Shown one piece after another: positions 1 through 9,666 of a DNA stretch of 64,000 bases. Below the pieces are notes generated by a model. That model made no database searches and had not been told where the DNA came from. It saw nothing but the letters and a program-made list of their open reading frames with translations. The stretch covers positions 88,517 to 152,516 of the forward strand of contig CACKMS010000001.1 of assembly GCA_902601315.1 (NCBI GenBank), read 5' to 3'. The stretch comes from an uncultured Pelagibacteraceae bacterium. Its GTDB lineage: Bacteria > Pseudomonadota > Alphaproteobacteria > Pelagibacterales > Pelagibacteraceae. The position numbers were made by a program, and so were the translations under genes. Position 1 is the stretch's first letter. Every line of letters starts with the position of its first letter.

Positions 1-591
1 TCTCCATCGGGAGCAGGTAAAACTACCTTAGTTAAAGAAATTTCAAGAAGTAAAAATTTTCAAATATCAATATCTCATACAACAAGAAAACCTCGTTCAA
101 TTGAGACAAATGGCAAAGATTATTATTTTGTTAGTGATTATGAATTTAAAAAACTAATTAATGAAGATAAATTTTTAGAATATGCGAAAGTTTTTCATCA
201 TTATTACGGTTCATCTAAAGATGTTGTTTTCAAAAAACTTAATAATGGAGAAAATGTGATTTTTGATATTGATTGGCAAGGAACGCAACAAATTAAGAGA
301 CAAAAGCTTAATTATAAAATATTTACAATATTTATATTACCTCCGAGTCGAGATGAGCTTTATAATAGACTATTAAATAGAGATAGAAATGATGAAAAAA
401 TAGCAAAAGAGAGAATGACTCAATTTAACGAAGATGTGCTCCATTGGAAAGATTATGATTTTGTGGTTATCAACGACGATTTAGGAAATTGTTGCAAAAA
501 AATAATTAAGTTTATTGAGTCTAGTGATATTAAAAAAGATCTTAATTATCAAAAACTTATATCTTTACACGTAGAAAATCTACTTAATTAA
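1..591 (+). CDS. gmk: Guanylate kinase, 5'-truncated by the window edge
   Basis: Phosphorylates GMP to GDP with ATP in the cytoplasm. Frame 1 is open from the first base, so the track's start at 256 is only an internal Met. The visible protein begins inside the P-loop (SPSGAGKTTL). It then shows the GMP-binding ISHTTRKPR stretch, GKDYYFV, FLEYAKVFHHYYG and VIFDIDWQGTQQI, all typical of the family. Only the first few residues are missing, outside the window. The 3' end overlaps the convergent rsmA by 12 bp. The identification is secure. Confidence 0.96.
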   Translation, partial: SPSGAGKTTLVKEISRSKNFQISISHTTRKPRSIETNGKDYYFVSDYEFKKLINEDKFLEYAKVFHHYYGSSKDVVFKKLNNGENVIFDIDWQGTQQIKRQKLNYKIFTIFILPPSRDELYNRLLNRDRNDEKIAKERMTQFNEDVLHWKDYDFVVINDDLGNCCKKIIKFIESSDIKKDLNYQKLISLHVENLLN

Positions 592-1371
592 TTTTTCATA
601 AATTAGGCAAATTTTATAAAATGTATCTTTTTTAAGATTTTGGGGGCGCAAATTTATATCTAGATCAAGTTTATCAATTACCTCTTTTGAATTTTTAAAA
701 AGAATATTAAGAGGTTTTTTTATCATTTTTCTCCTTTGATTAAAAAAAACATTAGTTATGTATTCTAAATTTTTAGAGTTTTTAAATTTTATATAATTAA
801 TTTTCGGCTCAAAAATTAATAATGAACTAATAACTTTTGGCTTCGGAAAAAAACTTGATGGATATATGTCAATTATTTTTTTTATATTAAATTTCCAAGA
901 AGAAAATATTGATAAACGTCCATAATTTTTTGAATTACGTTCAGCTAATATTCTATCTGCAACTTCTTTCTGAAACATTAGGACTAGTTTTTTGTAAGAA
1001 AATTTTGCCGATCGGTAATTAATAATTTTTACAAGAATTTGGCTTGAAATATTATATGGAAGATTACCAAAAATAATTAAGTCTCTATCACTTAAAAATT
1101 TTAAATCATATTTGAGTATATCTTCATTAATAATTATCAATTTATTTTCGAATCTTTTACTTAAATTTTTAATTAATCTTTCATCTTTCTCTATTACATA
1201 AAATTTTTTTGGTTTTTTTTTTAATATGAATTCTGTTAAATTTCCAGTCCCAGGGCCAATTTCTAAAACATTATCATTCTGGCTTAAATTCCCTGCATTA
1301 CATATAATTTCGATAGTATTTTCGTCTATTAAAAAGTTTTGTCCTAAACTTTTTTTAGGAATGATTTTCAT
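580..1371 (-). CDS. rsmA: 16S rRNA (adenine1518/1519-N6) dimethyltransferase RsmA (KsgA)
   Basis: Dimethylates two adjacent adenines in helix 45 of 16S rRNA late in 30S assembly. The 263-aa protein has the N-terminal KKSLGQNFLID signature, the SAM-binding VLEIGPGTGNLT motif and the catalytic NLPYNISSQ motif. I chose the ATG at 1371 rather than the track's 1401. It overlaps the pdxA stop by one base (TAATG), and it puts the usual K-K-x-L-G-Q-N-F at the N-terminus. This suggests translational coupling to pdxA, a neighbour it commonly has in proteobacteria. Confidence 0.96.
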   Translation of the reverse strand: MKIIPKKSLGQNFLIDENTIEIICNAGNLSQNDNVLEIGPGTGNLTEFILKKKPKKFYVIEKDERLIKNLSKRFENKLIIINEDILKYDLKFLSDRDLIIFGNLPYNISSQILVKIINYRSAKFSYKKLVLMFQKEVADRILAERNSKNYGRLSIFSSWKFNIKKIIDIYPSSFFPKPKVISSLLIFEPKINYIKFKNSKNLEYITNVFFNQRRKMIKKPLNILFKNSKEVIDKLDLDINLRPQNLKKDTFYKICLIYEKLIK

Positions 1372-2306
1372 TAAATATTTTTGAAAAAATCCATAGCACA
1401 AAATATAGAAGATGGATCAGATTTATTTTTAAGATACATATCAGAATTTGGTCCATGATCAGGTGAGACTCTTATAAAAGGTAGTCCAATTGTAATATTG
1501 ATTGCATCAAAGTTAAATAATGTTTTTAAAGGTGTTAAAACTTGATCATGATACATTCCTATAACCACGTCATATTCTTCTATATTTTTTTTTAAAAAAA
1601 AAGAGTCTGCAGAAAACGGTCCTTTTACTGAAATCATTTCCGCCTTTAGTTTTGCTATAGCTGGTATTATTATTTTTCTTTCTTCACTTGTTTTACTTAC
1701 TGTTTCACAATGAGGATTTAGACCAAGAACAGCAATTTTTGGCTTTTTCTTAAAATTTTTTTTATAAAAATTATTTATAGAACGAATATTTTTTATAATT
1801 TTGTTTTTACTAACATGTTTTGAAACATATTTAATTGGTAAATGCGTTGTAATCGGTGAAACAGATAATTTTTTATTATAAATAAGCATAACAGGGTTCT
1901 TGGAGCCCGTTTTTTTTGCAAGATATTCTGTAACACCTAAGTATTTATTGTTTAAAAAAGTTTTTTTATTAACTGGTCCATTAATAAGTGCTGTATTTGG
2001 GTCCTTTTTAAGAATGGAAATAGATTTTTTGAAACATTCAGAAATATATTTCTTATAATTTTTATTTTTTATTTCAATATCAATTATATTTAATTTATCT
2101 ATGATTGCATCTTGAAAATTATAAATCTGATTAATTTTTTTTTTATAAATATTAACTTTAGCTTCTTTTTCAATTATTTTTTTATTTCCAATTAATATAA
2201 ATTTTTTTTTTATTAATTTATTTTTTGAATTAAGGTATTTGAATAATATTTCTAAGAATATACTTTTAGGTTCTGCTACAACAATTAAAAGTTTATTTAT
2301 ACTCAT
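1371..2306 (-). CDS. pdxA: 4-hydroxythreonine-4-phosphate dehydrogenase
   Basis: NAD-dependent oxidation of 4-phosphohydroxy-L-threonine in the DXP-dependent pyridoxal phosphate pathway. The 311-aa protein carries the family blocks TALINGPVNKK, GVTEYLAKKTG, LGLNPHCE and GPFSADSFF. The three metal-binding histidines lie in TTHLP, MYHDQ and SPDHGPNSD. It is slightly shorter than usual PdxA, mainly in a divergent Lys-rich N-terminal third. It overlaps surA by 14 bp upstream and rsmA by one base downstream, so it sits inside a single minus-strand operon. Confidence 0.94.
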   Translation of the reverse strand: MSINKLLIVVAEPKSIFLEILFKYLNSKNKLIKKKFILIGNKKIIEKEAKVNIYKKKINQIYNFQDAIIDKLNIIDIEIKNKNYKKYISECFKKSISILKKDPNTALINGPVNKKTFLNNKYLGVTEYLAKKTGSKNPVMLIYNKKLSVSPITTHLPIKYVSKHVSKNKIIKNIRSINNFYKKNFKKKPKIAVLGLNPHCETVSKTSEERKIIIPAIAKLKAEMISVKGPFSADSFFLKKNIEEYDVVIGMYHDQVLTPLKTLFNFDAINITIGLPFIRVSPDHGPNSDMYLKNKSDPSSIFCAMDFFKNI

Positions 2307-3219
2307 TTATAATAGCATTTTGTTTAAGCTTATTGTAATAGTTTAAGGAAAAACTATTAAGTTGTCTGTTTTGTTCAAAAATAATTTGTTTTTTTGTCTC
2401 TTTATCTAAATCAAATTGATCCTTAATCTCTCTTCTTGAGTTTATTTTTAGTATTAAATTTCCACTTGGAATTTTAATAGGCTTTGTATAATCGCCTATT
2501 TTTAAAGAATACATTTTTTTCTGTAATTCAGGCGACAAATTACTTAAATTAACCCATCCAATTTCACCACCTTTTGAAGATGTATCTGAAATACTAAAAT
2601 TAATAGCAGCACTTTTAAAACCATAATTTTTTATAAATTCATTTATTTCACTAAAACTTACATCGTTATTAAACAATATTTCCGAAACGTTAACTTCATA
2701 AATTTTCTTTTGTTGACTTTTATATATTTTAATTTTTTTTTTAATTTCATTCTCGTTAATTTTAACTTTTTCTTTAAATTTTTCATATATAAGAGTGTTC
2801 CAGAGTTGTTCAATAATGAGTTTATCTTTAACAAACTCCAAACTTATTTCCTCACTTTGTAAAAAATTTTTATATTCTAACTTATTCTTAAAACCTAAAC
2901 TCTTATAGTGTTGTGTAATCAATTTTTCCTCAAGATTAAATTTTTCATCAATATTTATTAATTTATCGATTTCTTTTTTTTTTAATATTTCTCTAATCAA
3001 CGAATTTTTTGATAATTCAAGTAAATCTTTTTTATTTAAGTCTTTTAAGTTGTTACTTGTTATAAGTAAATATTTAATCTGGTTTTCTAAATCAACATTA
3101 GTAATTATTTCATTATTAATTTTACTTATTATGATAATTTCTTTTGTATTTATATTTATTGAATTAAAAATAAAAACTAAAATAAAAATCAAAAAAAAAT
3201 AAGCTTTTTTTGATAGCAT
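2293..3219 (-). CDS. surA: SurA-like periplasmic chaperone / peptidyl-prolyl isomerase
   Basis: Periplasmic chaperone for outer-membrane proteins. The 308-aa product starts with a hydrophobic signal sequence (about residues 1-25). A SurA N-terminal domain follows, beginning SKINNEIITNVDLENQ, then one parvulin-type PpiC domain at about 170-270 with GGEIGWVNLSNLSPELQ. E. coli SurA has two parvulin domains; this shorter form has one, as is common in alphaproteobacteria. Its ATG overlaps the lptD stop (TAATG), consistent with co-translation with its likely client LptD. Confidence 0.88.
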   Translation of the reverse strand: MLSKKAYFFLIFILVFIFNSININTKEIIIISKINNEIITNVDLENQIKYLLITSNNLKDLNKKDLLELSKNSLIREILKKKEIDKLINIDEKFNLEEKLITQHYKSLGFKNKLEYKNFLQSEEISLEFVKDKLIIEQLWNTLIYEKFKEKVKINENEIKKKIKIYKSQQKKIYEVNVSEILFNNDVSFSEINEFIKNYGFKSAAINFSISDTSSKGGEIGWVNLSNLSPELQKKMYSLKIGDYTKPIKIPSGNLILKINSRREIKDQFDLDKETKKQIIFEQNRQLNSFSLNYYNKLKQNAIINEYK

Positions 3220-5597
3220 TATTTGAAATCTGTTGCTTGTGGTCTTAATTCTGCAAATGGAATAAATCTTATATAAAACAATAAACTTTTATCAGGCAAT
3301 ATATTACCATCCTTATAAAATTTCTTTGTATATTTTACTGATGTAATCAAGCAATCAGTTTGATATTGATAAGAAAGATTATAATATTCAGTAAAATCTG
3401 TTTTTAAATTTTTTGTAGCATCTAAAATTATTTTATTTTCCTCATTAAAATTATAAATTGAAATATTGTTAACAGTTTCTGTATTACCTATTTCATTATC
3501 TTCAGATAAGTAATTAAATTTAGTTTGAAAATTATTTAAATTGAAATTTGTTGAAATAGACTGATAATTGGAATTTTTAAGATCCCTATCATATGAAAAA
3601 TTATAATTAATATCTAATATCTGTGTAGGTTTAAAATTTACTTTACCAACTATATCTGATCTCCTTTGGTTAAGTTTACTTCTTGTAGGTAAATTATTTT
3701 TTTTTTTATCACTTATTGAATTTGCTACTCTAAAATTCAAAATATTGTTATTTTGTTTATCATCAATATCATATTCAATGCCAAGGGAAATAGATCCACC
3801 TTCCTCTATATTTCTTTTAGAACCAATCCTATTCAAAGAATATATATTATCATACGTTAATCTTAAATCCTTGTTTGCTATATCCTTTGAATTATTTGGA
3901 CTATATCTGGTCACTAAAATTGGCTTTAAATATGTATTATAATTATCAGTTTTTTTCATTAAAGGTAATTCAGATTTAAATAAGATTGTTTGATATAAAT
4001 CAGTGGTATCAGTATCATCAATTGGAGTACTGGTAAAAGAATTGTCTTGTTTAATTAAAAATTGATAATTACTTTTTATACCATTCGCTGAAATAAAATT
4101 ATTTGAGTTGAACAAAAAATCGTTAGTTATTACAGCTTGATAATTATTAGTATTGTAGTTTTGTTGATAGCCAGAGCTGTTAAAATAAAAATTACCATTG
4201 TAGTTTTTATCAATGTTTATTTTCTTATCAAAATTAAAATTTGGAAACACATATCTAAAACGGTCACTGTCTCTTATCGATAAATCTTCGTAAATTAAAA
4301 AGTTATTATTGAAAGACGTATTTTCATCTATTTTTTTATTAAAACTTAATTCTGATGTTAATAAGCTTTCATTATTTATAATGTTTGAAGAATTTGATAA
4401 ATTATGTAATTTTAAATATTCATCATTAGATACACTTTGATAAGTAAATTCGTAATCAGTTCCTTGTTTTGTTTTTCCATCTGATTTTATAAAAAAATGA
4501 GAGTTAGTATTTTTTCCGTCATTATTATAACTAAAATCTGAAATTAAATTTGAATTTTCAAAAGCCTGTCTGTATTCAGATTGTAAAATAAATTTATCAT
4601 CAAGATAAACTCTCGGCTTAAATGTAAAGTCTTTATCTATCTCAATTGATTTATAATATGGAATGTTAATCCAATTTCCATAATTATTTGAACTACCATA
4701 TGTGGCTGGCAAAAATCCTGACTTTCTTTTTACTGATGGATCTGGATGACTGAAGAAAGGGAAATAAAATATTTCCTTATCAAACAACTTTAGCCAGGAA
4801 TTTTTATAATTAAAAGTTTTTTTAATTTTATCATGAGTAAATTCTTCAGTTTCAAGCTCCCAGCCTGGGCATACTTTATTCTCAGTATTACATGTTGTAA
4901 AAACGGTTTTATAAATTTTAGTTTCTTTACTATTAGAGATCGCTGATTTACCTTTTAATATTGGATCATTATTTGAATTACCAAAAAAATTATCTACAAA
5001 TTCTATTTTTATCTCCTTACCAACTATTTCTTTATTAATTAAATCAATTTTAGAGTTTTCGAAGGAAAATATATTATTTTTATTATCTAAAATGTTTACT
5101 TTTTTAGACGATATAACCTCATTACTTAAGTTAAATTTAAAACCACCCTGAATATTATATACATTTCCCAAACCATCCTTAATTGTAGTTTCATGACGTG
5201 AGAAAATATTTTGTGAAATCCTATCGTAAGTCATATTTTTTGATAAGATTTCATATTCATCATCAATTTCTATTTTTGTTGTTCCCTTTGTAGTTAATGT
5301 ATCAGTCTTTTGACTGTAATGAGCTTTTTCAGAATATATTTTTAAATTTTTTAACTCATCTAAGAATTTTACATTTCCTGTCAAAGTAATTTCTTGCTTA
5401 TCCTTATTATAAACAGAATTATTTCCCTCCAAGAATATTTTTTTTTCTTTGATGCTTGCTTTGGTATTAATAGACTTAATAATGTTATTATTATTTAAAA
5501 TTTTTATATTATCTGAATAAATTTGGATGTTATCAGCAGACAAATTAAAATTTACCAAAATGCAAAAAATTAAATATATAAGAAATTTAGTTCTCAT
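3219..5597 (-). CDS. lptD: LPS-assembly outer-membrane protein LptD
   Basis: Outer-membrane translocon that inserts lipopolysaccharide into the outer leaflet. The 792-aa protein has a signal peptide (MRTKFLIYLIFCILVNFNLSA). It has an OstA/LptA-like beta-jellyroll at about 35-190 (ITLTGNVKF, KAHYSQKTDTL), then a long Asn-rich barrel with the conserved FPFFSHPDPSVKRKSGFLP. The mature part has only three cysteines: two in TTCNTENKVC and one in QTDCLITS. E. coli LptD has four. The gene overlaps lptG by 11 bp and surA by one base. Confidence 0.93.
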   Translation of the reverse strand: MRTKFLIYLIFCILVNFNLSADNIQIYSDNIKILNNNNIIKSINTKASIKEKKIFLEGNNSVYNKDKQEITLTGNVKFLDELKNLKIYSEKAHYSQKTDTLTTKGTTKIEIDDEYEILSKNMTYDRISQNIFSRHETTIKDGLGNVYNIQGGFKFNLSNEVISSKKVNILDNKNNIFSFENSKIDLINKEIVGKEIKIEFVDNFFGNSNNDPILKGKSAISNSKETKIYKTVFTTCNTENKVCPGWELETEEFTHDKIKKTFNYKNSWLKLFDKEIFYFPFFSHPDPSVKRKSGFLPATYGSSNNYGNWINIPYYKSIEIDKDFTFKPRVYLDDKFILQSEYRQAFENSNLISDFSYNNDGKNTNSHFFIKSDGKTKQGTDYEFTYQSVSNDEYLKLHNLSNSSNIINNESLLTSELSFNKKIDENTSFNNNFLIYEDLSIRDSDRFRYVFPNFNFDKKINIDKNYNGNFYFNSSGYQQNYNTNNYQAVITNDFLFNSNNFISANGIKSNYQFLIKQDNSFTSTPIDDTDTTDLYQTILFKSELPLMKKTDNYNTYLKPILVTRYSPNNSKDIANKDLRLTYDNIYSLNRIGSKRNIEEGGSISLGIEYDIDDKQNNNILNFRVANSISDKKKNNLPTRSKLNQRRSDIVGKVNFKPTQILDINYNFSYDRDLKNSNYQSISTNFNLNNFQTKFNYLSEDNEIGNTETVNNISIYNFNEENKIILDATKNLKTDFTEYYNLSYQYQTDCLITSVKYTKKFYKDGNILPDKSLLFYIRFIPFAELRPQATDFK

Positions 5598-6666
5598 TAA
5601 TTCTTAAACCTCCTAATATACAAATTAGAGATAAAATGAGATGTGGCAACCAAATTGATAAAAGAATAGGAATCGTTTCATTTGAACCAAATAAACTAGA
5701 AAAGTAATTAATATAATAAACACATACAGATACTGAAACACCCACAATTATTGTGAAAAATTTTGTTTTTATAAAAGTGAATTTCATCATTATTAATAAT
5801 CCTAAAATAGTCATTAATAAATAAAATATAGGTAGACTATATAATTTGTTTAAGTGCACATTGACATCAGTTGTTGAATATCCAATTTTTGAATAATTCG
5901 ATAATAATAAGTTTAATTGATAAATATTTAATGAATTTAAGTTTGAAAATAAATTTGAAATTATTTCTCCATCAAAAGATGAGATATAGTTTAATTTTTC
6001 GTATTTATTATTACCAGAAAATTTATCTACTATTTTTACATTTTTTAATGACCAGATTTTAGTTGAAATATCTGCACTTTTTGCAGTGATAATATTTATA
6101 TTATCAATAAACGGGGTGGACTGAGTAATCGTTATATCTTCAATATTATTTTTATTGAATTTTTTTGCATGAATAATATTTGAGGATCCATCAATTTCCT
6201 CTTTTATCCATAATCCATTTTCATTTACTACCGCTAGATATTCATTTTCAGATGAGAATTTATTTTTTAGATTTAAGTAATGGTTTTTTAAATTTGAGGA
6301 GAAAGTATAAAAGACGAGTAAAACAAATGCTCCACAAATAATTGTGCAAAAAGATAGTAGAGATAATACTTTTAAGTTATCTATGCCATGATTCTTAAAT
6401 ATTTCTATTTCATTTCTTTCGTTTAAATGAATATAAAAAAATTTTACAGAAATTAAAAAAATAAACGGAAAAAGTTCAAACAGGATCGATGGTGAATTAA
6501 GAAAAGTGAGGAATATAGGATATTTTATCCCTACATCATAGTTTTCAAAAAACTTTAATTCCTCGAAAAAATTTAAAATAAAACTTAATCCTATGAATAT
6601 TAAAGAAATTAATAATAAATACTTTAGAAAGATTTTTGATATATATAATTGATATTTTTTAAACAT
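5587..6666 (-). CDS. lptG: LPS export ABC transporter permease LptG
   Basis: Inner-membrane permease of the LptB2FG transporter that extracts LPS from the inner membrane. The 359-aa YjgP/YjgQ-family protein has about six membrane helices in two groups, at about 10-110 and 270-350. A periplasmic beta-jellyroll lies between them. The first group contains the family-like FLTFLNSPSILFELFPFIFLI. Its start overlaps the lptF stop by one base (TAATG). The F and G roles are assigned from order: lptF first, lptG next to lptD. Confidence 0.92.
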   Translation of the reverse strand: MFKKYQLYISKIFLKYLLLISLIFIGLSFILNFFEELKFFENYDVGIKYPIFLTFLNSPSILFELFPFIFLISVKFFYIHLNERNEIEIFKNHGIDNLKVLSLLSFCTIICGAFVLLVFYTFSSNLKNHYLNLKNKFSSENEYLAVVNENGLWIKEEIDGSSNIIHAKKFNKNNIEDITITQSTPFIDNINIITAKSADISTKIWSLKNVKIVDKFSGNNKYEKLNYISSFDGEIISNLFSNLNSLNIYQLNLLLSNYSKIGYSTTDVNVHLNKLYSLPIFYLLMTILGLLIMMKFTFIKTKFFTIIVGVSVSVCVYYINYFSSLFGSNETIPILLSIWLPHLILSLICILGGLRINEN

Positions 6667-7784
6667 TACAAATATTTTAATTTAAAATTAGTTTTGAGTA
6701 AAATAATCAAATAAAAAATTAAAACAAAAATTATTGGTGCAAGTAAGACTGTTAAATCATAAGTTAAATTTTGTGTTATAAATTTTGATCCTATCTGAGA
6801 AATTATAATAAATATAAAACCAATCATAAAAACAAAACTTTTATAATATTTTAAATACTTGTTTGATTTAGGTTTAATTAAAAGACTTGAGGAAATAAGT
6901 GACAAAATTAATATATAAAATGGAATAACAACTCGGTTATAAAGTTCCTCTGAAATAGACTCAATTTTTCTCGGACAAGTTTTTTTATCTATTTTTCTCT
7001 TAATATAAAAATCAAATACACAATTATATAAAATCACAGTATTAACTTGTTGAATTTTTTGATGTGTAACAGTTTTTGGTGAAAAATTTGAAAGATCATA
7101 TTCGGTTTCTTTAAAGTTCATATTGTAGAAATTGCTCTCATTAGAATTAATTATACTTCCATTAAATAAATTAATAATAAATTCATTGTTTTTTTTTTTT
7201 ATTTTTCCGCTTTCAGCTACAATTATTTTTGATGAGTTATTGTTTATTTTTTCGTTAATATATATATTCTTAATATTCCCTTCTTGATCATAGCTATCAA
7301 GAAATATTGTCAAATTTTTGAAAACACTTATAAATTTCTTTTCAGTTATCAAAGAAGGTAAAAAGTCAACGTTTGAATTTTTTAAATAAATTCTGCTAAT
7401 ATTTTGTGTTAAAGGTACTAGATAAAGACTTAAAATTAATTGTAAAATTATAAAAATAGAAGAAAATTTTAATAAAAAATTAATAACACTTATTTTTCTA
7501 ATGCCGTTAGTCCAAAAAACTAAAATTTCATTGTTTTCTTCATATTTATTTATTATGTAAAAACACGATATAAAAAATATAAAGATTAAAATTCTACTAA
7601 AAATTTTAGGTAAACTTAAAATTGAGTATGCAAAATATACTCTTAAACTGTGACCGTCTTCTGATACAATATCCAAGAAATTAACTGCCTGTATCACCCA
7701 AATTATTAAGGCAATACTCAAAGATGCGGCTAAAAAAAAATAAATTATGTCTATGGAAATTTTTCTATAAAGCAATTTATTCAT
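6666..7784 (-). CDS. lptF: LPS export ABC transporter permease LptF
   Basis: Partner of LptG in the LPS exporter. The YjgP/YjgQ-family protein begins MNKLLYRKISIDIIYFF, with membrane helices near 15-115 and 280-370 flanking a periplasmic domain. I chose the ATG at 7784 instead of 7826. The extra 14 residues are polar and Cys-rich and do not resemble family N-termini. It is first in the minus-strand run lptF-lptG-lptD-surA-pdxA-rsmA and divergent from pepA, the usual alphaproteobacterial arrangement. The cognate ATPase LptB is not in the window. Confidence 0.9.
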   Translation of the reverse strand: MNKLLYRKISIDIIYFFLAASLSIALIIWVIQAVNFLDIVSEDGHSLRVYFAYSILSLPKIFSRILIFIFFISCFYIINKYEENNEILVFWTNGIRKISVINFLLKFSSIFIILQLILSLYLVPLTQNISRIYLKNSNVDFLPSLITEKKFISVFKNLTIFLDSYDQEGNIKNIYINEKINNNSSKIIVAESGKIKKKNNEFIINLFNGSIINSNESNFYNMNFKETEYDLSNFSPKTVTHQKIQQVNTVILYNCVFDFYIKRKIDKKTCPRKIESISEELYNRVVIPFYILILSLISSSLLIKPKSNKYLKYYKSFVFMIGFIFIIISQIGSKFITQNLTYDLTVLLAPIIFVLIFYLIILLKTNFKLKYL

Positions 7785-7838
7785 TGAAATTATAATATTT
7801 ATAAATATACAACAATATCTATTCAAAAATTGAAAAAT

Positions 7839-9263
7839 ATGAAGTTAAAATTAAATTTTGTAAGCAAAACCCCAAAGTTATCCATGAAAAATGAGCTTAT
7901 TTTTATAAGTAATAAAAATTTTAAGCACAAAACATTAGATCAAAAAGAGATTTTAGATAATGAGCTATTTAAAGAAAATAAAATAATACAAAGAAATCAA
8001 CATAATAATAACTATATTTTAATCAATTGTATTGATCAGAAAAAAATATCAGATTATGAAAATATAGGATCAAAGCTTTTCGATTTTCTTTCAAATAATA
8101 AGATTGAAAATACTTTTTTTTATTTAAATTCACTTAGAATTTCAAATATACAAATTGAGAGAATATTACATGGAGCAACTCTAAAATCATATTCTTTTGA
8201 AATTTATAAAACAAAACAAAATTTTAAGAAATCTATTAATATTAATGTTGTAGGTAGAAGCAATAAAAGTATTCTTAAAACGAAACTAGATGCTCTTGCT
8301 GCGGGTGTATTTTTAACAAGGGATTTGGTCTCTGAACCAGGAAATATATTACATCCTGATGAATACGCAAAAAGAATAGAAAAGTTAAGGAAGATAGGAA
8401 TTAAAGTGACGGTTCATGACAAAAAAAGATTGAAAAAAATGGGGTGTGGAGCCTTACTTGGTGTAGGTCAAGGAAGTATAAGAGGCTCATATCTTGTCAC
8501 GATGGAATGGAAAGGTGCGTCCTCTAAATCTAAACCATTAGCTTTTGTTGGAAAAGGAGTTTGTTTTGATACTGGTGGTATTTCATTAAAGCCCGCAAAA
8601 TTTATGGAGGACATGACATACGATATGGCTGGTTCTGCAGTAGTAGTTGGATTAATGAAAAATTTTGCACTTCGAAAGGCTAAAGTTAACGCTGTTGGTG
8701 TAGTTGGGCTTGTAGAAAATATGCCTGGTGGAAATGCTCAAAGACCGGGTGATATAGTTAAGTCATATAGCGGAAAAACTATCGAAGTATTAAATACTGA
8801 TGCTGAGGGAAGATTAGTTTTAGCAGATGCACTTACTTTTACCGAGGAAAAATTTAAACCTAATTTAATTATAGATCTTGCAACACTAACTGGTGCAATA
8901 ATTGTTTCATTAGGTTCTGAGTATGCTGGATTATTTTCAAATAATGACAAGCTTTCAAAACAATTGTATGAAGCAGGTGAAAAAGTTGAGGAAAAAGTAT
9001 GGAGAATGCCACTGCATAACAACTACGATAAATTAATTAACTCAAAAAATGCGGACATGCAAAATATTAATTATGTTGGTGGGGCGGGATCAACTACAGC
9101 TGCTCAATTTTTACAAAGATTTATTCTTAATAAAACACCTTGGGCTCATTTAGATATAGCTGGGATGTCTTTTTCTAAATATGCAGGAGCATTGAATTCT
9201 GGAGGTGCAACAGGGTTTGGAGTTAGATTATTAAATAAATTTGTGGAAGAAAACTATGAGTAA
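7839..9263 (+). CDS. pepA: Leucyl aminopeptidase (cytosol aminopeptidase, M17)
   Basis: Two-metal aminopeptidase that removes N-terminal residues from peptides. The 474-aa protein has a variable N-terminal domain (about 1-160) and the M17 catalytic domain. That domain shows GKGVCFDTGGISLKPA, the signature NTDAEGRLVLADAL around residue 320, and LDIAGM near the C-terminus. The track starts at a TTG (7830). The ATG three codons later is used here, since MKLKLNF looks like a natural start. The stop overlaps ndk by 8 bp. Confidence 0.95.
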   Translation: MKLKLNFVSKTPKLSMKNELIFISNKNFKHKTLDQKEILDNELFKENKIIQRNQHNNNYILINCIDQKKISDYENIGSKLFDFLSNNKIENTFFYLNSLRISNIQIERILHGATLKSYSFEIYKTKQNFKKSININVVGRSNKSILKTKLDALAAGVFLTRDLVSEPGNILHPDEYAKRIEKLRKIGIKVTVHDKKRLKKMGCGALLGVGQGSIRGSYLVTMEWKGASSKSKPLAFVGKGVCFDTGGISLKPAKFMEDMTYDMAGSAVVVGLMKNFALRKAKVNAVGVVGLVENMPGGNAQRPGDIVKSYSGKTIEVLNTDAEGRLVLADALTFTEEKFKPNLIIDLATLTGAIIVSLGSEYAGLFSNNDKLSKQLYEAGEKVEEKVWRMPLHNNYDKLINSKNADMQNINYVGGAGSTTAAQFLQRFILNKTPWAHLDIAGMSFSKYAGALNSGGATGFGVRLLNKFVEENYE

Positions 9264-9666
9264 TATTGAACAAACACTTTCAATAATTAAACCAGATGCT
9301 GTCGAAAGAAACTTACAAGATGAAATAAAACTAGAATTTATAAATAAAGGTTTTGAGATAAAAAAGGAAAAAAAAATTCATATTTCAAAACAAGAAGCTG
9401 AACAATTTTATAAAGTGCACGAGACAAAACCATTCTATAATGAACTTTGCTCATATTTAGCCTCAGGCCCTATAATTGTTATAGAATTAAGTAGAGAAAA
9501 TGCTGTTTTAGAGAACAGGAGACTAATGGGTGCAACAAATCCCAAAGACGCTGAAGAGGGAACGCTTAGAAAAAAGTATGGTATTTCAATAGATAAAAAC
9601 TCAGTTCATGGCTCAGATAGCCCTGAAAATGCTAAAATTGAATTAGACTTTTTCTTCAAAGACTAG
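9256..9666 (+). CDS. ndk: Nucleoside diphosphate kinase
   Basis: Transfers the gamma phosphate between nucleoside tri- and diphosphates through a phosphohistidine. The 136-aa protein begins MSNIEQTLSIIKPDAVERN and contains NRRLMGATNPKDAEEGTLR. The active-site histidine is in SVHGSDSPENA. The track's TTG start at 9241 only adds residues read through the pepA end. The ATG at 9256 gives the family length. It runs with pepA (8-bp overlap), and its stop overlaps the convergent purN stop by 4 bp. Confidence 0.97.
   Translation: MSNIEQTLSIIKPDAVERNLQDEIKLEFINKGFEIKKEKKIHISKQEAEQFYKVHETKPFYNELCSYLASGPIIVIELSRENAVLENRRLMGATNPKDAEEGTLRKKYGISIDKNSVHGSDSPENAKIELDFFFKD

Noticed and set aside
8738-9022. 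Minus-strand ORF within pepA
   Set aside because: It covers the M17 active-site signature on the other strand and has no upstream signal.
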